Origin: Phormidium willei BDU 130791
Lineage (GTDB): Bacteria > Cyanobacteriota > Cyanobacteriia > Cyanobacteriales > Geitlerinemataceae
DNA: 54,185 nucleotides
Assembly (NCBI GenBank): GCA_001637315.1
Contig: LSZA01000015.1
Location: 1 to 54,185 of the forward strand
Reading direction: 5' to 3'
Below the pieces are notes generated by a model. It saw nothing but the letters and a program-made list of their open reading frames with translations, was not told the origin of the DNA and did not search any database. The position numbers and the translations under genes were made by a program. The stretch's first letter is position 1. Each line of letters begins with the position of its first letter. Below, one piece after another: positions 1-7,992 of the stretch.

Positions 1-14
1 CCTCTTGCCTTTTT

Positions 15-743
15 CTAAATCTGAAAACGATCGCCCAAATAATACTGACGCACCAGAGGATTATCGTAAAGTTCCGCCGGACTTCCTGAAGCGAGAATTT
101 CCCCTTCGCGCATAATATAGGCGCGATCGGTGATTTCGAGGGTTTCGCGGACATTGTGATCGGTAATGAGGATGCCGATATTGCGATCGCGTAAACGAGC
201 AATCACCTCCTGGATATCATTAACAGCGATGGGGTCAATTCCCGCAAAGGGTTCATCGAGAAGCAAAAAGATGGGTTCCCCATATCCCGTCGAGAGGGAA
301 CGAGCAATTTCCGTGCGTCGTCGTTCCCCTCCCGACACCTGTCGTCCCGGAGTTGAAGCCACCTTCCCTAAATTAAACTCATCAATCAGAGCATCGAGTC
401 GTTTGCGCCACTCCCGTCGAGGAACTCCCGTCTGTTCAAACACTAGCAAGAGATTATCTTGGACTGTCAGATTACGAAAAATACTGGCCTCTTGAGCCAA
501 ATAGCCTATCCCCATTTTGGCCCGCTTGTGCATCGGGAAGAGGGTAATGTCTTGGCGATCGAGCCAAATCCGTCCGCGATCGGGTTTCACCAACCCCGTC
601 ACCATATAAAAGGTCGTGGTTTTACCGGCTCCATTCGGTCCCAAGAGTCCCACCACCTCCCCTTGACTCACGGAAAGGTTAACACGGCTGACAATCGAAC
701 GTTTCTGATAGGACTTATGGATATTATCGAGGACAATTTTCAT
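15..743 (-). CDS. lptB: LPS export ABC transporter ATP-binding protein LptB
   Basis: Cytoplasmic ATPase that powers LptBFG extraction of lipopolysaccharide from the inner membrane. The 242-aa length is normal for LptB. Visible motifs are Walker A (GPNGAGKTTT, about residue 35), a Q-loop (YLAQEASIF), an ABC signature in the form VSGGERRR, Walker B with catalytic Glu (FLLLDEPFAGID) and a switch His (ITDHNVRET). The conserved LptB-type C-terminus with LYDNPLVRQYYLG is present. It lies 39 bp downstream of an lptA-like gene on the same strand, which supports LptB rather than a LivF-type ATPase. The ATG start is the first in-frame methionine and begins the family motif. The permease genes are not in the window. 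Confidence 0.95.
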   Translation of the reverse strand: MKIVLDNIHKSYQKRSIVSRVNLSVSQGEVVGLLGPNGAGKTTTFYMVTGLVKPDRGRIWLDRQDITLFPMHKRAKMGIGYLAQEASIFRNLTVQDNLLLVFEQTGVPRREWRKRLDALIDEFNLGKVASTPGRQVSGGERRRTEIARSLSTGYGEPIFLLLDEPFAGIDPIAVNDIQEVIARLRDRNIGILITDHNVRETLEITDRAYIMREGEILASGSPAELYDNPLVRQYYLGDRFQI

Positions 744-782
744 GGACTCGGGACAGCCACAGAGGGGATGAAGGACATAAGA

Positions 783-1232
783 CTAACGGATAGCCGGCGG
801 TGCGGGAGCCGAGGGCCGTTGAGAATTGCCATTTTCGGGAATTAGATAAATGGCTTCGACTTGGCGTTCCGGGAGGGGTTGAGCCACAAAGAGACCATCA
901 TCGATTAGGTAAGTCACCACTTCGCCGCGAATGCTGTTCCCTTCCTGGAGAACAAAGACATTCCCCGTCAGCACCAGACGTTGTTCGTTGCTGAAAAACT
1001 GGGCCTGATTCGAGGTCGCTTGCAGATTGCGGGAGGGGAAATTCACCTGCACATTCCCTCGGGCCGTGACAATTCCCGTCCGCGCATCGGCTTCTTGTTC
1101 ATCAGCGCGAACCGTTAGGGGTGCGCCACCGTTGGACTGGGAATAGGTCGGGGGTGCGATCGCTCCTGAGAAGGCGATCGGCAAAGATAACGCCAGCGCC
1201 AAGCGCCATTTCGCCAATGTAGAGATGTTCAT
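783..1232 (-). CDS. lptA: LptA/OstA-like periplasmic LPS transport protein
   Basis: Small secreted protein of about 149 aa. From the chosen ATG it begins with a signal peptide (MNISTLAKWRLALALSLPIA), followed by an OstA/LptA-type beta-jellyroll repeat in which LTVRADEQEADARTG, ARGNVQVNFPSRN and LTGNVFVLQEGNSIRGE are typical phrases. LptA forms the periplasmic bridge for LPS between inner and outer membranes. An upstream in-frame start at 1256 adds eight residues before the signal peptide and is less likely. The C-terminus is Pro/Ala rich. The gene is followed by lptB in the same direction, so the two probably form an operon. Cyanobacterial LptA proteins are poorly conserved; the assignment rests on the motif pattern and the neighbour. 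Confidence 0.85.
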   Translation of the reverse strand: MNISTLAKWRLALALSLPIAFSGAIAPPTYSQSNGGAPLTVRADEQEADARTGIVTARGNVQVNFPSRNLQATSNQAQFFSNEQRLVLTGNVFVLQEGNSIRGEVVTYLIDDGLFVAQPLPERQVEAIYLIPENGNSQRPSAPAPPAIR

Positions 1233-1256
1233 AATTAATAGATCACAAAGGCTCAA

Positions 1257-1632
1257 TTGAGGGCCAATCAGAAGTTAAGAGAGTCAGCCAACCGGAACAA
1301 GTCCTCAGTTGCTGTAGTTTATCTTAGCAACGGCTGTTCCCCATGAACGATGCCATAGGACAGTCTCCAACCTGAGTCACCCGATTTCCGGTCTAGGATG
1401 ACCCAAATCGCAGCCAATCCCATCACTGGCTGTCATTGGGTCATAACTGGGTCGATACCAATCCCTCAAACCCCTGCAAACTCGTATCCCAACCCCCTCA
1501 ACTGTCACAGCCGCCAGAAGACAGTCAGCAAAGTCGCCGGGGTTGACCTCAATCTCAGGAGTCCTCAGCACACAATGAACTCATACGAAACAAACGACCT
1601 CGCACTAAGCACTCTATAAGGACTCGACCGCC
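1257..1632. other. Divergent intergenic region lptA / DUF3747 copy 1
   Basis: About 375 bp with no credible gene. It must hold the promoters of both the minus-strand lptAB unit and the plus-strand DUF3747 gene. The stretch just before 1633 shares short blocks (an AGTCAGC/AAGTCGCC-like element and an ACAATGAA-TCATA block) with the region upstream of the second DUF3747 copy, which suggests the duplication included part of the regulatory region. No clear -35/-10 pair was identified. Confidence 0.5.
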
Positions 1633-2622
1633 ATGAAAACTGCACTTCGCCTCGCCGCTCTCTCGACTCTCGCCATCTCCAGCTTCGGCACCAGCTTCGC
1701 TCCCCAAGCCGCTCAAGCTTCGACCTTCGGAGAACGAGCTGTTGCTCAAGATGACTTCGTTGCGGTTGCTGCACCCATTGGTAGCACTGGACGTCACCAG
1801 CTGCTCGTGATTGAACAACAATCCGACCGCCGCGATTGCTGGTCCGAAAATGGCTCCATTGTCAATCCTCTGTTAGCCAACTTCGACTTCACCGGGATTT
1901 GCGGACGTTATACCGACAGCAACGGTTACTCCATCCGCACCGCTGGACAAGATTTAGGGGTTCAATATAATCTACGCACCGTTCGCCAAGGGGCTGATAT
2001 CGTCTTACAAGGGGTTCCCTTCCTCCCCAACCGACCTACCATTGAACTCGGACGCGCTCCCTACACGAATGACTTTGTCCGCATTGACCTCAATGATGGT
2101 TGGGAGTTCTCGAAACGAACCTATCAAGGACGCGCTCTGGGTCATGTCTATCTATCGAACGCTGAGACTCTGACCGCATTAACGCAAAACTCCAACACCA
2201 GCGCCAGCCGTCCTTCGACCCCCACACCTCCCCGTCAACCTCAGGAGAAACAACCCACTCAACCCTCTCAACCCATTCAAGAGGAACAGGTAGGCAACGA
2301 AATCGCACTGAGCAGCAGCCAGCAAGAGCGCATGAGTGAAATCCGTCAATCCTATCTGGCTGAAAATGGCCGCCTCGAAGCTGAGTTGAATCAAGCGCGT
2401 CAGGAGTTGCAAGAGATGATGATTGGCGATGCGTCAACTCGTCAAATCCGCCGCCAACGCAATCAGGTTGAACGCCTACGCCAACGGATGAGCGACCATC
2501 GCTTCTCCAGCATGATGGCGGTTCGCGAGGTGATGTCCGTTGAACAACGTACGGCTTTTGCTGACTCGATGGATTTAGATAATGCTGATGTGGATGCCGT
2601 CTTAACTGCACTAACTCGCTAA
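1633..2622 (+). CDS. Secreted DUF3747 protein with C-terminal Spy/CpxP-like domain, copy 1
   Basis: First of three tandem paralogues (329 aa). A Sec signal peptide covers about residues 1-29 (MKTALRLAALSTLAISSFG, with AQA as likely cleavage site). Residues 30-180 match the cyanobacterial DUF3747 pattern: FGERAV, an ENGS block, ICGRYTDSNGYS, GQDLGVQY and LNDGWEFSKRTYQGR. A Pro/Gln/Ser-rich linker (about 185-225) follows. The last 100 residues form a helical region with two LTxxQ-like motifs (LSSSQQERM and MSVEQRTAF) that flank a charged RQxRRQRNQVERLRQRM segment, resembling the periplasmic Spy/CpxP chaperone and metal-stress fold. It is exported to the periplasm or cell surface. DUF3747 has no assigned role; a stress or protein-binding role is inferred from the C-terminal domain only. 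The gene ends just before a hairpin terminator. Confidence 0.9.
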   Translation: MKTALRLAALSTLAISSFGTSFAPQAAQASTFGERAVAQDDFVAVAAPIGSTGRHQLLVIEQQSDRRDCWSENGSIVNPLLANFDFTGICGRYTDSNGYSIRTAGQDLGVQYNLRTVRQGADIVLQGVPFLPNRPTIELGRAPYTNDFVRIDLNDGWEFSKRTYQGRALGHVYLSNAETLTALTQNSNTSASRPSTPTPPRQPQEKQPTQPSQPIQEEQVGNEIALSSSQQERMSEIRQSYLAENGRLEAELNQARQELQEMMIGDASTRQIRRQRNQVERLRQRMSDHRFSSMMAVREVMSVEQRTAFADSMDLDNADVDAVLTALTR

Positions 2623-2661
2623 TTTGTCAAGGTTTTTTCTCTCAGGCTTGCCTCAATTTCC

Positions 2662-2694
2662 GCCCCGGTTGTATCTATGCACCGGGGCTTTGTT
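2662..2694 (+). terminator. Hairpin terminator after DUF3747 copy 1
   Basis: Perfect 8-bp stem GCCCCGGT / ACCGGGGC with an 11-nt loop, followed by TTTGTT. It begins 40 bp after the stop codon of the first DUF3747 gene and lies before the 3' end of the convergent NfeD-like gene. Confidence 0.7.
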
Positions 2695-2697
2695 GAT

Positions 2698-2955
2698 CTA
2701 AGTCCAGCAAGGTTCAACAATGAGGATGGTGATATCCCGCGCAACCACCTGAACTCGGGTTCCGGGTTCGAGGATGAGATCCCGATGCTGACATTGCGCT
2801 TTCCACCAGGTGGCCCGGTAGTACACCCGTCCTGGACAATGGTAGGCAATCCGTTTCGAGACGGTAGCTTCCCCAAGTCGTCCCAAAATGGGATCATAGG
2901 GGGGTGGGGGAGGCTTAGTGGTAGAAGCCATCAGGCGTTGACGAAGGCCGAACAT
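2698..2955 (-). CDS. NfeD-like C-terminal (OB-fold) domain protein
   Basis: An 85-aa protein with no membrane segment. Residues 30-82 follow the NfeD C-terminal OB-fold pattern: LGRLGEATV, GRVYYRATWWKAQC, an LEPGTRVQVV strand and a final ILIVEP. In full NfeD proteins this domain sits behind a membrane region and partners stomatin/SPFH proteins. Stand-alone copies occur in cyanobacteria, and no SPFH gene is nearby. The ATG at 2955 is preceded at a good distance by a GGAGG ribosome binding site, which favours this start over the methionine nine codons in. It is convergent with DUF3747 copy 1. Overlapping open frames on the other strand lack any family pattern. Confidence 0.75.
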   Translation of the reverse strand: MFGLRQRLMASTTKPPPPPYDPILGRLGEATVSKRIAYHCPGRVYYRATWWKAQCQHRDLILEPGTRVQVVARDITILIVEPCWT

Positions 2956-3201
2956 CGGAAGTCCTCCAGGTTGGTTTGCTTGTTGAGTACACCCTGAGTT
3001 TGAAGTGATTTATGCAACTCGATACTGAATTCGATATTGAAATAGATACAACTCCTTACTAATCTGTCTCTTCTAGATCACGATTTTTACGGCTAGCTGA
3101 TAAATTTTGGCTAGCAAGCGAAGGTTCAAGGAAGGATTAGGGGCCAGTTAGTCCTGATTTTGCCTGTTGCCTGTTGCCTACTGCCTTTTACCGTTTACCC
3201 C

Positions 3202-3762
3202 ATGTCCATCTCTCTCCCCTGTCATTTCCTGGTTGGTGTTCCCGCGAGTGGCAAAAGCCACTTTGCACAGGAAGTTGTGAAACGAGATCCTCGCTATGTG
3301 GTGGTTTCTACGGATGCGGTACGGGAACACCTCTATGGGGATGCGATCATTCAGGGGAATTGGCGTGAGATTGAGGCGGAGGTGTTGGCCCAGATTCGAT
3401 GGGCGATCGCCCAAGAGCGTCCGGTCATCTATGATGCTACGAATGTCCGCCGGGCCTGGCGTTTGGACTTTTTGCAATTCGTGAAAGACCTGAGTCATCC
3501 ACCGTTAACGTGGGTGGCCTGGGTGATGGAGGTTCCCGTTGGCATCTGTCAACAACGCAATCGCGATCGCCGTCGGGTGGTTCCCCCTCATATCATTGAG
3601 CGCATGGCGGAGTCTCTGGCCCGAACCCCGGTGACGACAGCGGAGGGATTTGCAGAGGTGCGATCGCTCCCCCTGACGCAACAAGGCAACATCGACTTTT
3701 CCAAGGTATTCGAGGACATCGATCGCCTCTCCATGCGTCTAGCACGCCGTAACCCATCCTAG
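3202..3762 (+). CDS. P-loop AAA family ATPase / polynucleotide kinase-like protein
   Basis: A 186-aa protein with a Walker A motif near the N-terminus (VGVPASGKSHFAQ), a D-bearing strand (VVVSTDAVREHLYGD) and a second conserved motif (PVIYDATNVRRAWR), then a lid-like Arg-rich stretch (QQRNRDRRRVVPPHIIERM). This is the pattern of the zeta-toxin/T4 polynucleotide-kinase group of P-loop kinases (AAA_33), which phosphorylate nucleic-acid ends or small molecules. The specific substrate cannot be read from sequence. The ATG at 3202 is chosen because the preceding in-frame codons lie in a low-complexity GCCTGTTGCCTGTTGCC tract that looks non-coding. It sits alone between two DUF3747 copies. Confidence 0.85.
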   Translation: MSISLPCHFLVGVPASGKSHFAQEVVKRDPRYVVVSTDAVREHLYGDAIIQGNWREIEAEVLAQIRWAIAQERPVIYDATNVRRAWRLDFLQFVKDLSHPPLTWVAWVMEVPVGICQQRNRDRRRVVPPHIIERMAESLARTPVTTAEGFAEVRSLPLTQQGNIDFSKVFEDIDRLSMRLARRNPS

Positions 3763-4038
3763 GTGATGTCTATCGTCTGAGGAAGAGACGCGAACCTGAC
3801 GCAGACCCCCGAACCCCCCCTCCCAACCAGCCAATCCACTTCACTGGCTACACTGAACCGCAACTGTCCGCGTCCCAAACTCCCGAAACCCCTCAAACCT
3901 CGTTCCTCCAATTACCAACTGTCACAAAGGCAACCGGACAGTTGCCGAAGTCAACCGCCAACCCTCCAAACCAGAAGACGCTACCCCCACAATGAAGTCA
4001 TAGCAAACAACCGCCAACCCAATCACAGGACAACTACC

Positions 4039-5031
4039 ATGAACACCGCACTTCGCCTCGCCGCACTCTCAACGCTCGCTATCTCCAGCTTCGGCGCCAG
4101 CTTCACCCCTCAACCGGCCCAAGCCGCACTCTTTGGAGAACGAGCCGTTGAACAACAAGACTTCGTCGCTGTAGCTGCACCGGTTGGAGAGACCGGACGA
4201 CACCAACTCCTTGTTCTCGAACAACAGTCAAACCGCCGTGATTGCTGGTCCGAAAATGGCTCAACCGTTGAACCCCTCCTCTTAAACTTTGACTTCACGG
4301 GTATTTGCGGACGTTATACCGACAGTAACGGCTATTCCATTCGCACCGCTGGACAAGATTTAGGAGTTCAATATAATCTACGCACCGTTCGCCAAGGGTC
4401 TGATCTTGTCTTACAAGGGGTTCCCTTCCTCCCCAACCGACCCACCATTGAACTCGGACGCGCTCCCTACACCAACGACTTTGTCCGCATTGACCTCAAT
4501 GATGGTTGGGAGTTCTCGAAACGAACCTATCAAGGACGCACCTTAGGTCACGTCTATCTCTCCAACCAAACGGAGTTAAGCGCCTTGGGGAATCACTCCA
4601 ACCATGACTCAGGCCCCGTCGCTGACCGTCCCTCAACCCCCTCGAATCCCAGCGAGGACCAACAACCTTCTCAACCCTCTCAGGACCAAGACTGGCGCGA
4701 TGAGATTGAACTCACTCAGGGACAACAACAGGACATTGAGCAGATTCGTCAGTCCTATTTAGCCGAAAATGGTCGTCTCGACCGTGAACTCAATCAGGCG
4801 CGTCAAGAGTTACAAGAGATGATGATTGGTGATGCCTCCACTCGTCAAGTGCGCCGTCAACGCAATCAGGTTGAAGGTCTGCGCCAACGGATGAACGACA
4901 ATCGTTTTTCGAGCATGATGGAGATTCGTCAGGTGATGTCGGCTCAACAACGGATGGCGTTCGCTGAAGTGATGGATTTGGACAATCAACTGGCTGATGC
5001 TGACCATATCATCACTATGCTGCTGCGCTAA
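4039..5031 (+). CDS. Secreted DUF3747 protein with C-terminal Spy/CpxP-like domain, copy 2
   Basis: Second tandem paralogue (330 aa) with the same order: signal peptide (1-29), DUF3747 domain (30-180), Ser/Pro/Gln linker, then a Spy/CpxP-like helical domain with LTQGQQQDI and MSAQQRMAF as its two LTxxQ-like motifs. Long stretches of the DUF3747 part are almost identical at nucleotide level to copy 1, including synonymous positions (around 4310-4540 versus 1905-2135), while the linker differs. This points to recent duplication or gene conversion. Its stop is followed by a strong terminator at 5078-5109, so it is probably transcribed on its own. Confidence 0.9.
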   Translation: MNTALRLAALSTLAISSFGASFTPQPAQAALFGERAVEQQDFVAVAAPVGETGRHQLLVLEQQSNRRDCWSENGSTVEPLLLNFDFTGICGRYTDSNGYSIRTAGQDLGVQYNLRTVRQGSDLVLQGVPFLPNRPTIELGRAPYTNDFVRIDLNDGWEFSKRTYQGRTLGHVYLSNQTELSALGNHSNHDSGPVADRPSTPSNPSEDQQPSQPSQDQDWRDEIELTQGQQQDIEQIRQSYLAENGRLDRELNQARQELQEMMIGDASTRQVRRQRNQVEGLRQRMNDNRFSSMMEIRQVMSAQQRMAFAEVMDLDNQLADADHIITMLLR

Positions 5032-5077
5032 TTGATTTTTTCCGCTTTCTTCCGCTTTTCCTAGGGTAAATTCTCGC

Positions 5078-5109
5078 ATCCGGTTTCCTGAGTTGGAACC
5101 GGATTTTTT
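5078..5109 (+). terminator. Rho-independent terminator after DUF3747 copy 2
   Basis: Perfect 8-bp stem ATCCGGTT / AACCGGAT with an 11-nt loop, ending in a run of six T. It is 46 bp past the stop codon of the second DUF3747 gene. Confidence 0.85.
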
Positions 5110-5275
5110 GGCCCCCATTTTTTGCTCTGGCTGTTGTCTCGCCAGGCGGTTAACTGGCACAAGGTTTAATAGACAGTTGAGGAAGTAGAACCTGTTGAGA
5201 TCAATCGTCGAGGATGGGAGCGGATACTGATAGGTATCAGATGCCAACCACCGTTACGTATAGGAATCACTCGCC

Positions 5276-6241
5276 ATGAAAACTGCACTTCGCCTCGCCG
5301 CTGTTTCTACTCTGGCTTTGTCCAGCTTCGGCGCCACAATCACGCCTCAATCTGCCAACGCTGTGACTTTCGGGGAACGAGCGGTTGAACAGCAAAACTT
5401 CGTTGCCGTTGCGGCTCCTGTGGGAGAGACGGGACGACATCAACTTTTAGTGATTGAACAGCAATCGAATGCTCGTCCTTGCTGGGGTGAAACGGGAAAT
5501 CGAGTTAATCCGTTATTGCTCAATTTTGATTTTACGGGAATTTGTGGTCGTTTCACCGATAGTAATGGTTATTCGTTGCGGACTGGGGGACAGGATTTAG
5601 GGATTCAATATAGTTTACGGACGGTTCGTCGGGGAAATGATGTGGTTTTACAAGGGGTTCCGTTTCGTCCCAATCAACCGACATTAGAACTCGGACGCGC
5701 ACCTTATGCGAATGATTTTGTCCGTATTGATTTGAATGATGGCTGGGAGTTCTCAAAACGAACCTATCAAGGACGCACATTAGGTCATGTTTATCTCTCG
5801 AATCCGGCAAGTTTGAGTGCCTTGGCAAGCCAATCGCCGCCGGTTGCCACGAATCCCTCGCCTCCGTCAACTCCTGTTGAGGAAGAACCGTCTCAAGCTG
5901 AAGATTGGCGTGAAAAAATTGAGTTGACGGCGCAACAACAAGAGGAAATTGCTGAGATTCGTCAGGCGTATTTGGCTGAAAATGGTCGCTTACAAGGTCG
6001 GTTGGATGCGGCACGTCAGGAGTTACAAGAGATGATGATTGGGGAGGCTTCAATTCGGCAAATTCGTCGTCAGCGTGGTCAGGTTGAACGCCTACGCAAT
6101 GAAATGAGTGATACTCGTTTTTCAACGATGATGGCAATCCGTGAGGTCATGTCTCTTGAGCAACGCATGGCGTTTGTTGAGGTGATGGATTTGACGGGGT
6201 CACTGGATGCTGACACGCTTCTGACAACGCTTTTACGCTAG
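5276..6241 (+). CDS. Secreted DUF3747 protein with C-terminal Spy/CpxP-like domain, copy 3
   Basis: Third tandem paralogue (321 aa). It has a signal peptide with cleavage near NANAV, a DUF3747 domain containing ICGRFTDSNGYSLR and GWEFSKRTYQGRT, a short acidic/Pro linker and the Spy/CpxP-like C-terminal domain (LTAQQQEEI, MSLEQRMAF). Protein similarity to copies 1 and 2 is high, but synonymous codons differ strongly, with T- and G-ending codons replacing C-ending ones. It is therefore an older duplicate, except in short patches such as the one encoding EFSKRTYQGR. It has its own upstream region and a hairpin with stem GGGGCG / CGCCCC at 6315-6340 after the stop. Confidence 0.9.
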   Translation: MKTALRLAAVSTLALSSFGATITPQSANAVTFGERAVEQQNFVAVAAPVGETGRHQLLVIEQQSNARPCWGETGNRVNPLLLNFDFTGICGRFTDSNGYSLRTGGQDLGIQYSLRTVRRGNDVVLQGVPFRPNQPTLELGRAPYANDFVRIDLNDGWEFSKRTYQGRTLGHVYLSNPASLSALASQSPPVATNPSPPSTPVEEEPSQAEDWREKIELTAQQQEEIAEIRQAYLAENGRLQGRLDAARQELQEMMIGEASIRQIRRQRGQVERLRNEMSDTRFSTMMAIREVMSLEQRMAFVEVMDLTGSLDADTLLTTLLR

Positions 6242-6314
6242 TCTTTATCTCTCAAGATAGGTGTTTGGGTTCAGAAAAATAAAACAATCATGGCAGATTA
6301 AATTCTTGGCTGTC

Positions 6315-6346
6315 GGGGCGGATCATTTACTTTTCGCCCCTATTTT
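6315..6346 (+). terminator. Probable terminator after DUF3747 copy 3
   Basis: Stem GGGGCG / CGCCCC with a 14-nt AT-rich loop, followed by TATTTT. It is weaker than the terminators after the other two copies. Confidence 0.5.
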
Positions 6347-6483
6347 GTGCTTAAAAGTATATTTAAAAAAATCATAATTATATACTAAAAGTGTCCTAGT
6401 GCATTGTTTTTAGGACTTTTCAAAAAGAGCTGGTTGCGTCTGCTTTACTATAAAAAATGGTTGGCTTAAATTAATAAGATACT

Positions 6484-6507
6484 TGAGCAAGATTAAAATT
6501 TTGCTCA
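6484..6507 (+). promoter_or_regulatory. Operator-like inverted repeat upstream of the NAD operon
   Basis: Perfect inverted repeat TGAGCAA - 10 nt - TTGCTCA whose right arm supplies the likely -35 box of the pncB promoter. Position and symmetry suit a repressor dimer. The obvious candidate is the NrtR-like protein encoded in the same operon, which is an inference. A following run of T means it could also act as a terminator hairpin for upstream transcripts. Confidence 0.5.
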
Positions 6508-6530
6508 TTTTTGGTAAAATCTACTATAAT
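6501..6530 (+). promoter_or_regulatory. Predicted sigma70-type promoter of pncB-nadD-nrtR-nadE
   Basis: A -35 TTGCTC and a consensus -10 TATAAT (6525-6530) separated by 18 bp, 28 bp before the pncB start codon. The surrounding 6341-6558 stretch is AT rich and holds no gene. Confidence 0.65.
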
Positions 6531-6558
6531 TGGAGTGACCTGCTTTCAGTGAGGATGT

Positions 6559-7959
6559 ATGGCTGTCTCTGAGATTGGCCCGATCGCACCCCTAACGGAC
6601 AAACAACGACTCACGGTTCGCCCCGAAGACTATGGCTTGCTGACAGATTTATATCAGCTCACGATGAGCGCCTGTTATATTGGCGAGGGGTTGGAGACGG
6701 AATGGGGGAGTTTTGAACTGTTCACCCGTAAGCTACCGTCGGGGTTCGGGTATGCGATCGCCATGGGCCTCGAAAGTGTCATTGATTACCTCGAACAGGT
6801 GAGGTTCACTGAGGCGCAACTGGAGTCGTTACGAGAAACGGGGATTTTTTCCCAGACGGGCGATCGCATTTGGGAATTTCTGGCCAATTTTCGCTTTGAG
6901 GGCGATCTCTGGGCGCTTCCGGAAGGAACCGCTGTGTTTCCTCATGAACCCATGTTGCGAATTGATGCCCCCCTCTGGCAAGCCCAACTCCTCGAAAGCT
7001 ATCTCCTCAATGTTGTTAACTATCAAACCCTAATTGGCTCTCGGGCCGCCCGTATTCGGGATGTGGCGGGCGATCGCGCCCTACTTTTAGAATTTGGAAC
7101 CCGTCGCGCCTTTAGCCCCCAAGCCTCCCTCTACGCCGCTCGGGCCGCCTTAGCCGCTGGCTTTGATTCAACCTCCAATGTCTTGGCGGCGTTCAAATTG
7201 GGGCGCAAACCCACGGGAACGATGGCCCATTCCTTTATTCAGGCCTTAGTGGCCATGGAGGGAAGCGAAGCTAATGCCTTTACGGCGTTTCATCATCACT
7301 TCCCCGGTGCGCCTCTGTTGATTGATACCTTTGATACGGTCGCCGCCGCCCGCTATCTAGCTAATCGCCTCGAAGGAGATGAAATCGAACTTCACGGGGT
7401 TCGCATTGATTCGGGGGATATTGTCGCCCTCTCGCAACAGGTGCGATCGCATCTCCCGGATGTTCCCATTTTCGCCAGTGGTGACATGGATGAGTGGGAA
7501 ATCGCCCGACTCCTGGCTGAAGGTGCAACCCTCGATGGCTATGGAATTGGCACAAAATTAGTCTCCGGGGAACCCTTCAACGGCGTGTACAAACTCGTTG
7601 AAGTCGATGGGATTCCCGTGATGAAAAAATCTAGTGGAAAAGCTACCTATCCCGGCCGGAAACAGATTTTTCGGCGCATTGAGGGGGGACAATGGATTGG
7701 CGATCGCCTCGGATTAGCCAACGAATCCCCTGAACCCGGCGAGGAACCTCTCCTGCAACGAGTGATTGTCAACGGCGATCGCCAACAGCCCCTAGACTCC
7801 CTCGAAACCATCAGCAAACGCAGCCGTGACACCGTCACGCAACTCCCCGGAGCGGTTCGTGATATCCATCAACCCCAAGTTCCCGAGGTGGAGATTTCCC
7901 AGGCGTTAACCAACCTCCGCGATCGCGTCTCCCAAACCCTCAACCAATCCTCCGTCTAG
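6559..7959 (+). CDS. pncB: Nicotinate phosphoribosyltransferase
   Basis: Converts nicotinate and PRPP to nicotinate mononucleotide in the Preiss-Handler NAD salvage route (cytoplasmic). The 466-aa length is typical for the bacterial form. Family motifs seen: DLYQLTMSACY near residue 30, LLEFGTRRAFSPQASLYAARAA (about 175-195, catalytic region), GRKPTGTMAHSFI (about 215-227), and the PRPP/phosphate-binding IDSGDI and ASGDMDEWEI segments. A GAGG element lies just before the ATG. It is the first gene of a four-gene NAD operon; nadD starts 33 bp after its stop. Confidence 0.95.
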   Translation: MAVSEIGPIAPLTDKQRLTVRPEDYGLLTDLYQLTMSACYIGEGLETEWGSFELFTRKLPSGFGYAIAMGLESVIDYLEQVRFTEAQLESLRETGIFSQTGDRIWEFLANFRFEGDLWALPEGTAVFPHEPMLRIDAPLWQAQLLESYLLNVVNYQTLIGSRAARIRDVAGDRALLLEFGTRRAFSPQASLYAARAALAAGFDSTSNVLAAFKLGRKPTGTMAHSFIQALVAMEGSEANAFTAFHHHFPGAPLLIDTFDTVAAARYLANRLEGDEIELHGVRIDSGDIVALSQQVRSHLPDVPIFASGDMDEWEIARLLAEGATLDGYGIGTKLVSGEPFNGVYKLVEVDGIPVMKKSSGKATYPGRKQIFRRIEGGQWIGDRLGLANESPEPGEEPLLQRVIVNGDRQQPLDSLETISKRSRDTVTQLPGAVRDIHQPQVPEVEISQALTNLRDRVSQTLNQSSV

Positions 7960-7992
7960 CAACCCCTGTTCCCAGTTCCCTGTTCCCTAATA

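Noticed and set aside
2677-2997. Open frame on the plus strand opposite the NfeD-like gene
   Set aside because: No family pattern; the minus-strand NfeD-like reading has a ribosome binding site and a recognisable domain.
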